Below are positions 7,911 to 14,728 of a stretch of DNA of 34,913 nucleotides, one piece after another. Under the pieces are notes generated by a model. It was given only the letters and a program-made list of their open reading frames with translations, ran no database searches and was not told the DNA's origin. Made by a program: the position numbers and the translations under genes. The DNA comes from Candidatus Cloacimonadota bacterium (GTDB taxonomy: Bacteria; Cloacimonadota; Cloacimonadia; JGIOTU-2). Where the stretch lies: positions 1-34,913 of the forward strand of contig JAYEOL010000067.1 of assembly GCA_034722995.1 (NCBI GenBank), read 5' to 3'. Position 1 is the stretch's first letter. Every line of letters begins with the position of its first letter.

Positions 7911-8339
7911 ATAAAATCAGTGTTGTAGAACGACCTTCCAAGGTCGTTGGTTTACTCCGTTTCGGAGCTGGCGGTTCGTTTTCGCACTCCGAATAGAGCA
8001 TCTTAGAAACAGAGGACTTAATATTAAGTTTCTATTCTCTATGGATAGTATTGTCATAAATACATGACACACATTTTTGCTATGTAATTATTTTATGACA
8101 GATTATCATCCTAAAAGTCAGGATTATTTAAATTTCTTTTATCCCGTTCTGGAGAACGGAAACATTGCTGGTTCTCCCGAAGGCTTTCGGGACAAATCTG
8201 AACCAGCATAGTACTCTTTGTAAAGTAAATATGGAGTCCTTATCTACAGAGAAAGTTATAAAAGACTTTACAGGGCTGTCACGAACTCCCGATATACCTG
8301 TACCGTGAAATCTCTTTTTTCTATTTCACTGGGATCGGG
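7911..8339. repeat. repeat-rich intergenic region between regulator and pilin promoter
   Basis: No gene is recognised. Palindromes: AACGACCTTCCAAGGTCGTT (7929-7948); TGTCATAAATACATGACA (8052-8069); CCGTTCTGGAGAACGG (8144-8159); and TGCTGGTTC (8166-8174) paired with GAACCAGCA (8200-8208) around CCCGAAGGCTTTCGGG. The segment 8170-8211 is repeated with four base changes at 9539-9580. The first palindrome, close after the regulator stop, may help end that transcript. Confidence 0.6.
8052..8069. promoter_or_regulatory. candidate operator TGTCAT-N6-ATGACA, second copy
   Basis: TGTCATAAATACATGACA is an 18-bp inverted repeat with the same 6-bp arms and 6-bp spacer as 3569-3586. Its right half plus the next base (ACATGACAC) recurs at 8369-8377, in the right arm of the palindrome next to the pilin promoter. 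It may be a distal binding site for a regulator of the pilin gene. Binding protein unknown. Confidence 0.35.
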
Positions 8340-8356
8340 ATGACAGAAATTTTTTA

Positions 8357-8374
8357 TCATGTTATAGAACATGA
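8357..8374. promoter_or_regulatory. candidate enhancer (UAS) for the sigma-54 promoter
   Basis: TCATGTTATAGAACATGA is a perfect inverted repeat with 7-bp arms and a 4-bp spacer. Its centre lies about 87 bp upstream of the -12 element, i.e. near -100 from the expected transcription start, where enhancer-binding proteins of the NtrC/PilR type usually bind. The gene for such a protein ends at 7910. Binding is inferred from symmetry and spacing only. Confidence 0.5.
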
Positions 8375-8439
8375 CACCCGAAAAAATAAAATTTATCTTG
8401 ACAGAAAAAAGTTTTTCTTAGAAAAGTTACTTAAAACTT

Positions 8440-8455
8440 TGGCACAAAAGTTGCA
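8440..8455 (+). promoter_or_regulatory. sigma-54 (-24/-12) promoter of pilin-like gene
   Basis: TGGCACAAAAGTTGCA matches the sigma-54 consensus TGGCAC-N5-TTGCW at every defined position, with the GG and GC doublets correctly spaced. The start of transcription is expected about 12 bases after the GC, near 8465, giving a leader of about 110 bases before the ATG at 8573. It is the only full match noticed in the window. Confidence 0.88.
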
Positions 8456-8532
8456 TAATATATTTATGTTTGTAATAGATGTGAAAATTTCCCAAAATAA
8501 TCCCGTTTTTTACGGGAAAAAAAAATAATATA

Positions 8533-8567
8533 GTCCTCCTACGCTGAAGCTACGGAGGACAAGGAGG
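8533..8567 (+). promoter_or_regulatory. 5'-UTR hairpin and very strong Shine-Dalgarno of pilin-like gene
   Basis: GTCCTCC (8533-8539) can pair with GGAGGAC (8554-8560), directly next to the ribosome site AAGGAGG (8561-8567), which sits five bases before the ATG. The left arm TCCTCCT can equally pair with AGGAGGA of the ribosome site (8562-8568). Two exclusive pairings, one hiding and one freeing the ribosome site, are therefore possible. Confidence 0.45.
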
Positions 8568-8572
8568 ATAAC

Positions 8573-9037
8573 ATGGGAATGCAACAAATACTGCTCATTG
8601 TATTGAGCGTAATTATCGTTGGTGTGGCTATTGCCGTTGGTATCACTATGTTCAAAAGCCAAGCTGTAACTTCAAATCGTCAAGCGGTTATTACTGATCT
8701 AAATTCTTTTGCTGGTCAAGCATTAGGATTCTACAAGACTCCTATAGACTTTGGTGGCGGTGGATATACCTGGACAGGTGATGGAACTGACGATCAAAAT
8801 CTTGGTGCATGGTTAGGATATGGTCATGATGGAACAACTGGAGATACTTTAACAACTGAGAATGGAACCTATAAACTAATAATCGACGCTGATAAACTTA
8901 CAATAACAGGAAATGGAAAAGAAATAGGTGATAAGGCAGGCTATCCTGCTACCGCCTTTGGTGCAGATGGTTGTGTCGCAGCACAAGTTGTAGTAACAGG
9001 AAAAACTGGCGCAATAAAATTTACCAGATTAAACTGA
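8573..9037 (+). CDS. small pilin-like protein, probable major subunit
   Basis: Protein of 154 aa beginning MGMQQILLIVLSVIIVGVAI: a two-residue leader ending in Gly, then a long hydrophobic N-terminal helix (about 3-27), then a soluble Gly/Thr-rich domain of alternating strands. This is the shape of a type IV pilin or pseudopilin, but the leader is minimal and mature position 5 is not Glu. Cleavage after Gly2 is an inference. It has its own sigma-54 promoter, a perfect ribosome site and a strong terminator right after the gene. That implies abundant, separately controlled expression and fits a major subunit of the pilus-like machine encoded from 10514. Sequence identity to a named pilin family is not recognised; an uncleaved membrane-anchored protein is the alternative. 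Confidence 0.72.
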   Translation: MGMQQILLIVLSVIIVGVAIAVGITMFKSQAVTSNRQAVITDLNSFAGQALGFYKTPIDFGGGGYTWTGDGTDDQNLGAWLGYGHDGTTGDTLTTENGTYKLIIDADKLTITGNGKEIGDKAGYPATAFGADGCVAAQVVVTGKTGAIKFTRLN

Positions 9038-9070
9038 GTTATTGATTAAAGTATCAGAGCTCAAAAAATA

Positions 9071-9106
9071 AAATATGGGAGGTTTTTGTGCCTCCCATAT
9101 TTTCCC
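9071..9106 (+). terminator. strong rho-independent terminator after pilin-like gene
   Basis: A perfect 12-bp stem is formed by AAATATGGGAGG (9071-9082) and CCTCCCATATTT (9091-9102) with an 8-base loop TTTTTGTG, followed by TTCCCC. A-rich before and T-rich at its 3' edge. It isolates the pilin transcript from the downstream machinery genes. Confidence 0.85.
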
Positions 9107-9779
9107 CATTATCCTATAGCAAAGAACATTTTGTCAGGGTATGGACCCTGACAACCAGAGTTTCGTCAGGGTTTGGACTCTGACAACCAGAGTTCACTTC
9201 ACGGCTGTCATGGATTCATCTCTGCCCGCCAGGGCTTTTGGCAGGCGGGCTTCGTCCCGATTTCATCGGGACTACGCTTGTCCGCTGTAATACTATAGAA
9301 GGCGGGAAGAATGGACCATTCCATGACAGTTTTCAACCAGTGTTAGGTAGGCTTGGGTTTTCATCCTTTATCCCGATTTGTGGCACATTGTGGTTAAATT
9401 TTTGTCAGGGTATGGACCCTGACAACCAGAGTTTCGTCAGGGCGTGGACCCTGCCAACCAATGTTTCCATTGCTGGTTCATCCGCCAGTCATTGCTGGTT
9501 CCCCGATATTCATCGGGGTTACTTGAACCAAACATTTTGGTTCTCCCAAAGGCTTTCGGGACAAATTTAAACCAGCATAGTTTTCCCGGCCGGGTATCCC
9601 CAATTAAATTGGGGACGGGTTCATCCCGAACCTGAACGAAGCTGAACGTATCGGGAGACTGTGACAGATTTTACGGAAGACAGTTTTTGTCATAGTATGG
9701 ACCATTACAACCAGGGTTCACTTCACGGCTGTCATGGACCATTCCATGACAGAATGGACCATAACAACCAGAGTATAAA
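9107..9779. repeat. cluster of GTCAGGG/CCCTGAC and CCCGAT palindromes
   Basis: About 670 bases without a credible gene, built of short palindromic units. GTCAGGGTATGGACCCTGAC occurs at 9133-9152 and 9404-9423. Variants are at 9165 (GTCAGGGTTTGGACTCTGAC), 9436 and 9689, plus GTCATGGACCATTCCATGAC at 9731-9750. Most are followed by AACCAGAG. Also present are GCCCGCC/GGCGGGC (9224-9250), GTCCCGAT/ATCGGGAC (9254-9272), and the 42-base copy at 9539-9580 of the segment at 8170-8211. Units vary in spacing and sequence, unlike CRISPR. GC content is higher than in the neighbouring genes. Confidence 0.75.
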
Positions 9780-9782
9780 CTA

Positions 9783-10085
9783 ATGAATGCTATAATTAAA
9801 AATAATATAATTGACATTCATAATCTTTGCAAGAAATATAAAGTTAAAAATTTATATGTTTTTGGTTCTGTTTGTTCTGAAAAATTTGATGATAAAAGTG
9901 ATATTGATTTCCTAATTTCATTTAAAGATATCTCCGTTGAAGAATATTCAGATAATTATTTTGCTTTACACGAATTATTTGAGAATTTATTTACAAGAAA
10001 AATAGATTTGATAACTGAAAATTCACTTTCCAATCCATATTTTATAAAGTTTATGGAAAAGACTAAAACTTTAATTTATGAATGA
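9783..10085 (+). CDS. mntA: MntA-type nucleotidyltransferase antitoxin
   Basis: Minimal nucleotidyltransferase of 100 aa. Motif: G28-S29 followed by Asp40 and Asp42 in GSVCSEKFDDKSDIDFLI, with the third acidic residue Asp75 in RKIDLIT. All catalytic positions are present. Family knowledge: MntA antitoxins inactivate the partner HepT by transferring AMP to a Tyr in its active site. The stop overlaps the start of the HepT gene by 8 bp (10078-10085), the usual tight coupling. The pair sits alone within repeats between the pilin-like gene and pilC, so it looks like an inserted accessory module. Confidence 0.88.
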   Translation: MNAIIKNNIIDIHNLCKKYKVKNLYVFGSVCSEKFDDKSDIDFLISFKDISVEEYSDNYFALHELFENLFTRKIDLITENSLSNPYFIKFMEKTKTLIYE

Positions 10086-10434
10086 TAAAATAAAAAAATA
10101 TCTTTTTGATATTAAGGTTTCAATAAATTCAATATACGAGTATCTTGGAGAAGAAAAAGATTTCACAAAATATCAACAGAACAAATTATTGAGAAGAGGA
10201 ATTGAACGGGAATTTGAAATTATTGGAGAAGCAATGAATGGGATATTAAAAGAAGATAAAACCATTCAAATAGAAAGTGCCAAGAAAATTATAGGATTAA
10301 GAAATTGGGTTATTCATGGATATGATAAAGTTGATGATGCAATAATTTGGGGCATTATCGTAAAACATTTACCAAAATTGAAAATTGAGATTGATAATTT
10401 ATTAGATTTAGATAATGAAAATGATAAAAGATAG
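10078..10434 (+). CDS. hepT: HepT-type (DUF86) toxin ribonuclease
   Basis: HEPN-fold protein of 118 aa. The RX4HXY active-site motif is intact: Arg75, His80 and Tyr82 in RNWVIHGYD. The helix before it (RRGIEREFEIIGEAMN) is typical of the family. Known members are RNases neutralised by MntA-mediated AMPylation of the motif Tyr. The short C-terminus ends in a helix rich in Asp and Lys. The gene overlaps mntA by 8 bp and has no ribosome site of its own. Since the motif is complete, the toxin is probably functional. Confidence 0.88.
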   Translation: MNDKIKKYLFDIKVSINSIYEYLGEEKDFTKYQQNKLLRRGIEREFEIIGEAMNGILKEDKTIQIESAKKIIGLRNWVIHGYDKVDDAIIWGIIVKHLPKLKIEIDNLLDLDNENDKR

Positions 10435-10513
10435 GATCCATTGCTGGTTCATCCGTCAGCTGACTGACAATCGGGAGACTGTGACAACCAGAGTTAATAA
10501 AAAGTAATCAAAA
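10435..10513. repeat. right-flank repeat of the toxin-antitoxin module
   Basis: Contains CCATTGCTGGTTCATCCG followed by TCAG, and ATCGGGAGACTGTGACA followed by ACCAGAG. The same strings occur left of the module at 9467-9488 and 9650-9666, and ACAACCAGAG also directly precedes mntA. The toxin-antitoxin genes are therefore bracketed by sequence of the same repeat family. Confidence 0.7.
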
Positions 10514-11866
10514 ATGCAAAAAGAATTTCGCTATCAAGGAGTGTCTTTAAATAATAAACCTATTCAAGGTTTAGTATTAGCACATAACAAATCTAAAGCA
10601 AAGCAATTAATAAAACAAATAGCTACAAAACATAGAATAAGAATAAATTCTATACTTCGCAAAAAGACCTTTATTTATACAGTAAAACTTCCTACAGGTA
10701 AAAAATTAAAAGGAAAGCAAGCCGCATATACAAAGCAAGAAGTAGAAAGGGCATTACTAAGGATTGGATATAGGGACGCAAAAATTCAACCAGTTTTGAT
10801 TGATTTTCATCCAAAGCCTTCTAAACAAAGCATTATGATGTTTATCAATCTTAGCTCGTTTCTACTTAAAGAAAAGATGGCTTATGATAAAATTCTTCGT
10901 ATGTTAGCAGAAGAAGAATCCAATTCAACATTAAAAGAAACATTAAAAAAAGTTGAAGGTCAATTAAAAGCAGGTAAAGAGGGCACAGAGGTTTTTTCAC
11001 GCTATTCTGATGTCTTTGGGAAATTCCCTGCTTATATGCTCGGTCTTGCAACCAAAAGTGGTAATATGAGTGAGGTTTATGCTGCTACTTCCAAATTTAT
11101 GGAAAGGGACCATGAGTATAGAAAAAGTTTAAAGCAGGCAATACTCGCGCCAATGATTACAGTTGTGGCTACAATACTTGCTGTTGGATATTTTGTGGTC
11201 TCAATATTTCCCGCAACTGCTAAGATTTTTGTTGAGCACGGAATAAAAGTTCCACCAATGACTGCTTTTACATTAAAGCTGAGTGATTATTTAGGTGCTA
11301 ATTGGTGGTGGATGTGTCTTATAATTGCAATTTTTTCAATCGCAATTTTTATGTGGTGGAAAACTCCAAAAGGAAGGGTATGGAGGGACAAATTTTTAAT
11401 TAAATTACCAATTATTGGGCATCTGTTACATAAATCAAGTATTGAGATATTTTTTAGAGTTTTCTCTGCTATCTATTCCGGGGCAGAAGCTAATATAGAA
11501 GCCCTAACATCTTCTGCTGAAGCATGTAGAAATGCTTATATAGAAAAAGGAGTTAAAAAGACTACTATTCCACTTATGTTAACAGAAGGTATGTCATTAG
11601 TACCGGCATTGGAAGAAGCAAATGTATTTAATAAAACAACTCTAAGTAGATTAAGAACCGGGGCAGAAACTGGTAATGTGCTACAATCTGCTCGGCAAAT
11701 TTGCTCATTCTATGAAAAAGAAACCACATATAAAATGAATAATGTCATTCAATCGGTTCAGTCTTTAATTGCACTTTTTATTGGCGTTGTCATTTCATTA
11801 TTAACTATTGTTTCTGCAGAGATTGCACTTGTTTCTCCAGAAATGCCTGGTATGGTTGGAATGTAA
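10514..11866 (+). CDS. pilC: PilC/GspF-like inner-membrane platform protein
   Basis: Polytopic protein of 450 aa of the T2SSF family, the membrane platform on which the PilB and PilT motors act. An N-terminal cytoplasmic part (about 1-100) precedes two T2SSF halves. The first has FINLSSFLLKEKMAYDKILRML and GLATKSGNMSEVYAA; the second has FFRVFSAIYSGAEANIEALT and RLRTGAETGNVLQSARQI. Membrane helices lie near 207-230, 263-281 and 417-440. The double-repeat pattern and order are family-typical. The gene starts the long machinery operon and is followed 13 bp later by pilB. Start: the ATG after a weak AAGTAATCAAAA. Assignment between pilus and type II secretion rests on the PilT gene downstream. 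Confidence 0.9.
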   Translation: MQKEFRYQGVSLNNKPIQGLVLAHNKSKAKQLIKQIATKHRIRINSILRKKTFIYTVKLPTGKKLKGKQAAYTKQEVERALLRIGYRDAKIQPVLIDFHPKPSKQSIMMFINLSSFLLKEKMAYDKILRMLAEEESNSTLKETLKKVEGQLKAGKEGTEVFSRYSDVFGKFPAYMLGLATKSGNMSEVYAATSKFMERDHEYRKSLKQAILAPMITVVATILAVGYFVVSIFPATAKIFVEHGIKVPPMTAFTLKLSDYLGANWWWMCLIIAIFSIAIFMWWKTPKGRVWRDKFLIKLPIIGHLLHKSSIEIFFRVFSAIYSGAEANIEALTSSAEACRNAYIEKGVKKTTIPLMLTEGMSLVPALEEANVFNKTTLSRLRTGAETGNVLQSARQICSFYEKETTYKMNNVIQSVQSLIALFIGVVISLLTIVSAEIALVSPEMPGMVGM

Positions 11867-11879
11867 ATTAAAGGAAACA

Positions 11880-13664
11880 ATGATAGGAAGATCAAGATTA
11901 GGAAAATTATTAGTTGAGAAAGAAATAATTGATAAAGATACGCTTGATAAAGCACTTATGATTCAGGCTGATGAGGACTCATCTAATCCTCGCCGATTAG
12001 AGGAAATATTAACCTCAGACCTAAAAATAGACCACGATACAATTTATAGTCTGCTTGCCGACCTTTATGCATTCCGCACAATTGATGTAGACCTGGAAAA
12101 ATTAGACCAAAATCAGAAAAAGCGTACAAAAGAAATACTTTCCAGGTTTCCAGAAGACTTCAAAAAGCAACTGTTATATAATAAAATTTTACCATATAGA
12201 ATATCTTACGGCAGAAAAAATACATTAATAGTTTTATCCGCAGATCCAACAAACAAAATCGTAGAAAAAATCCCTTTAAATTCTGAATTCAAAAAATATG
12301 AAGTGGTTTTTTGTCGTCTTAAAATTATAGAAGAACTTATTGAAATCATAGCTCCTCAGAAGAATGAATTTTTAGAACTTCTTGAAGAAGCAGGCGAACA
12401 GATAGAAGAAGTAGGAGAAGTTGGAAAAGTAACAGGCGTTGATGAATATGCATTAGATGAAGAGATAAATAAAAGTCTTTTGGTGAATTTATTTGAAGCT
12501 GGCTTGGTTGAAGCTGTACGACAAGGAGCAAGTGACATACACATTATCCCATATCAACGTTCAAGTGTGGATTTCTTTTTCAGGATTGATGGAAGACTTC
12601 ATCGCTGGCATAGGCAGGATAATACTTCTCCAGAAGCTATAGCAGCAGTTGCTAAAGACCGCTCTACTGGTGTTGACAGATTTGAAAGAGATACTGCACA
12701 GGATGGCTTTGCACAGCGTCTTGTTGATGGGCATCTGATTAGATTTCGTGTTTCAATCTTACCTATTATATCCGCAGAATATGAAAGAAGATTTGAAAGC
12801 GTGGTCGTAAGAGTAATAGACGATAGAAATGTAATAACAGATTTAGAAAAGTTGGGACTTCAAAAGCAAGCTGAGAAGGATTTTGTTAAAGCCATAAATA
12901 CTTCCAAAGGTATTGTTTTACTTACTGGACCAACTGGTAGTGGAAAAAGCACAACCTTAATGGCTGCACTTTATCATGTGATAGACCCTTCAAAAAATGT
13001 ACTTACCTGCGAAGACCCTGTAGAATATGTAATTAAAGGGGCAAGACAGCTAAAGATTGGACATAAACTTAGCTTTGAAAATGCTATCCGCTCTATCCTC
13101 AGACACGACCCTGATATTGTAATGGTTGGTGAAATAAGAGATAAAATTACTGCTGATGTTGCAGTTAAACTTGCAAATACAGGTCATCTAACATTTTCTA
13201 CACTTCATACTAATGATGCACCAAGCGCAATTTCACGATTATATAAAATGGGTATAGAACCCTTTCTCCTTGCTTATGCAATAAATATTATAGTTGCACA
13301 AAGATTAGTAAGAAAATTATGCCCGTACTGCAGGAAACCATTAGCAAAAGAAAAATATCAGGCTGCACTTGAATTAGGCCTAACTGAAGAGGATTTAAAA
13401 TCCGGCAAGATATACGAAGCAGGAAAAGGCTGTAAGAAATGCACTGAAGGATATAAAGGAAGAGTAAATATTTGTGAAGCCCTATACTTCTCACATGAAG
13501 TAAGAAAAGCTATTGTTGAATCCGGAGAAGAAATTGATGAAGCGCTCATTAGAAACATTGCTGAAAAACAAGGGATGTTATCTCTTAGGGACTCAGGGTT
13601 AGATAGAATAAGAAATGGGCTTACTACTATTTCTGAAGTGGCTTATGCAACAACAGAGGAATAA
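11880..13664 (+). CDS. pilB: PilB/GspE-like assembly ATPase with MshEN domain
   Basis: Hexameric secretion ATPase of 594 aa, powering pilus extension. The ATG at 11880 (ribosome site AAAGGAAAC) is chosen over an upstream frame extending into pilC. The N-terminal region SRLGKLLVEKEIIDKDTLDK followed by ALMIQ follows the MshEN pattern (RLGxxL..L..AL..Q) known to bind cyclic di-GMP in relatives. Catalytic core: Walker A GPTGSGKST at 350-358, Asp box CEDPVEY, Walker B MVGEIRD with Glu418, His box TLHTNDA. A tetra-Cys zinc site: Cys481/Cys484 and Cys518/Cys521. All active residues are present. The lower-motif acidic stretch near residue 170 (EEAGEQIEEVGEVG) is an unusual insert. It is followed 3 bp later by a pseudopilin-like gene. 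Confidence 0.95.
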   Translation: MIGRSRLGKLLVEKEIIDKDTLDKALMIQADEDSSNPRRLEEILTSDLKIDHDTIYSLLADLYAFRTIDVDLEKLDQNQKKRTKEILSRFPEDFKKQLLYNKILPYRISYGRKNTLIVLSADPTNKIVEKIPLNSEFKKYEVVFCRLKIIEELIEIIAPQKNEFLELLEEAGEQIEEVGEVGKVTGVDEYALDEEINKSLLVNLFEAGLVEAVRQGASDIHIIPYQRSSVDFFFRIDGRLHRWHRQDNTSPEAIAAVAKDRSTGVDRFERDTAQDGFAQRLVDGHLIRFRVSILPIISAEYERRFESVVVRVIDDRNVITDLEKLGLQKQAEKDFVKAINTSKGIVLLTGPTGSGKSTTLMAALYHVIDPSKNVLTCEDPVEYVIKGARQLKIGHKLSFENAIRSILRHDPDIVMVGEIRDKITADVAVKLANTGHLTFSTLHTNDAPSAISRLYKMGIEPFLLAYAINIIVAQRLVRKLCPYCRKPLAKEKYQAALELGLTEEDLKSGKIYEAGKGCKKCTEGYKGRVNICEALYFSHEVRKAIVESGEEIDEALIRNIAEKQGMLSLRDSGLDRIRNGLTTISEVAYATTEE

Positions 13665-13667
13665 AAC

Positions 13668-14120
13668 ATGAATATGGGACAAATGCTACTCGTTCTTCTT
13701 GCAGTAATGCTGTTTTCCACTATTCTCATTACAACCTATAGTAATCTCTACACTTTTACAGATATAGTGTATAAGGTTATGTACCAACTGCAAGGCTTGA
13801 AAATTGCAGATAGATACATACAGAAAATTGATGCTGAGCTTTTTGGTAATTCTACATTTGTGGAGATACATGATTTTTATCATAAAGATATTCCTTATAA
13901 TCCAGGTAATCCTGATACAACAATGACAATTAATGATGCGGACTATAATGTTTGGTTAACCTCAAATTATTGTAATAGTTCTGGTGATATTTCTTATCCT
14001 GATAGCGCATATCAAAAGATTGATATAGTTATTTATTGTTATCCATTGGGACCTGATACACTCTGGATTGGAACAAGGGATAAAGCTATCAGTAGAATTT
14101 TTATTGATATGGAGGGTTAA
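13668..14120 (+). CDS. short-leader pseudopilin-like protein 1
   Basis: Protein of 150 aa opening MNMGQMLLVLLAVMLFSTIL: a four-residue leader ending in Gly, then a hydrophobic helix of about 20 residues, an amphipathic continuation (YTFTDIVYKVMYQLQGLKIA) and a soluble domain. This is the build of pilin-like minor subunits, without the Glu5 of classic pilins. No named family is recognised. It lies 3 bp after pilB and 11 bp before the next pseudopilin-like gene, so it is co-transcribed. A minor pilin or assembly-priming role is inferred from position. The ribosome site is GAGGAATAAAAC, within the end of pilB. Confidence 0.65.
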   Translation: MNMGQMLLVLLAVMLFSTILITTYSNLYTFTDIVYKVMYQLQGLKIADRYIQKIDAELFGNSTFVEIHDFYHKDIPYNPGNPDTTMTINDADYNVWLTSNYCNSSGDISYPDSAYQKIDIVIYCYPLGPDTLWIGTRDKAISRIFIDMEG

Positions 14121-14131
14121 AATTAGAAATC

Positions 14132-14728
14132 ATGGGAAGCCTATTAGATGCACTGGGAGCTGTAGTTATTGGAGGATTATTCCTCGTTGCTATGTTTAAT
14201 GCTTTATCAAATGTGCAAGCTGTAGGATATAATACTAATATGCAAGTAACCCTTAATGAAATTTCAGAAAGAGTTATCTCCGGTACAATTGATGATGATA
14301 CGGGAGAAACAATACCCGGAATCTCAAATGGCTACTTATCTAGAGTTGGTGCTGGTATCGATTCCCTGGCAGTCTTACTTGCTACAGATAGCACATTTCA
14401 GTTCCGCATAAAAGATAGTGTTTCTGCAAGTATTGATACAATACTAATTTATAAGGAAAATGATTCATTAAAACTTATGCGCAATGGCTCAATGGAATTC
14501 GGACCATTTGAACTATCACAAAATTCTAATAATCTAAAATTTACTTATTATGATGAGGAAAACGATAGCATATCATTCCCAATAGCAACTCAAACCCGTC
14601 GGGATGACATTCGTTCTGTAAGAATTGATATAGAATTTTTTGCGAATACATATCGGGGTGATATTGATAAAAGGGTTCTTAATAATAAAATTGTATTATG
14701 GCAATATTTTAAAAATTTGTATTTATAA
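14132..14728 (+). CDS. short-leader pseudopilin-like protein 2
   Basis: Protein of 198 aa opening MGSLLDALGAVVIGGLFLVA: a possible MG leader, then one hydrophobic helix to about residue 26 and a soluble domain with regular strands and many Asp/Ser. The C-terminal stretch RRDDIRSVRIDIEFFANTY resembles the last strands of PilW-like minor pilins, where variable loops join a conserved sheet, but this is only a structural impression. ATG preceded by GGAGGG about 20 bp upstream and by AAATTAGAAATC closer in, so the initiation signal is modest. Located second in the run of pseudopilin-like genes. Confidence 0.6.
   Translation: MGSLLDALGAVVIGGLFLVAMFNALSNVQAVGYNTNMQVTLNEISERVISGTIDDDTGETIPGISNGYLSRVGAGIDSLAVLLATDSTFQFRIKDSVSASIDTILIYKENDSLKLMRNGSMEFGPFELSQNSNNLKFTYYDEENDSISFPIATQTRRDDIRSVRIDIEFFANTYRGDIDKRVLNNKIVLWQYFKNLYL

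Noticed and set aside
8340-8528. 62-codon open frame upstream of the pilin-like gene
   Set aside because: It covers the palindromic enhancer, the perfect sigma-54 promoter and the expected transcription start, has no ribosome site, and its translation is not protein-like.
9381-9386. Second sigma-54 promoter candidate (TGGCAC)
   Set aside because: No TTGC element at the required distance; the following bases read GGTT.
9238-9635. Two open frames of 110 and 63 codons
   Set aside because: They consist of translated palindromic repeats rich in Trp/Pro, with no ribosome site and no family resemblance.
9133-9750. CRISPR-like array of GTCAGGG units
   Set aside because: Units vary in sequence and spacing, spacers are not of constant length, and no cas gene is present; palindromic repeats explain it better.
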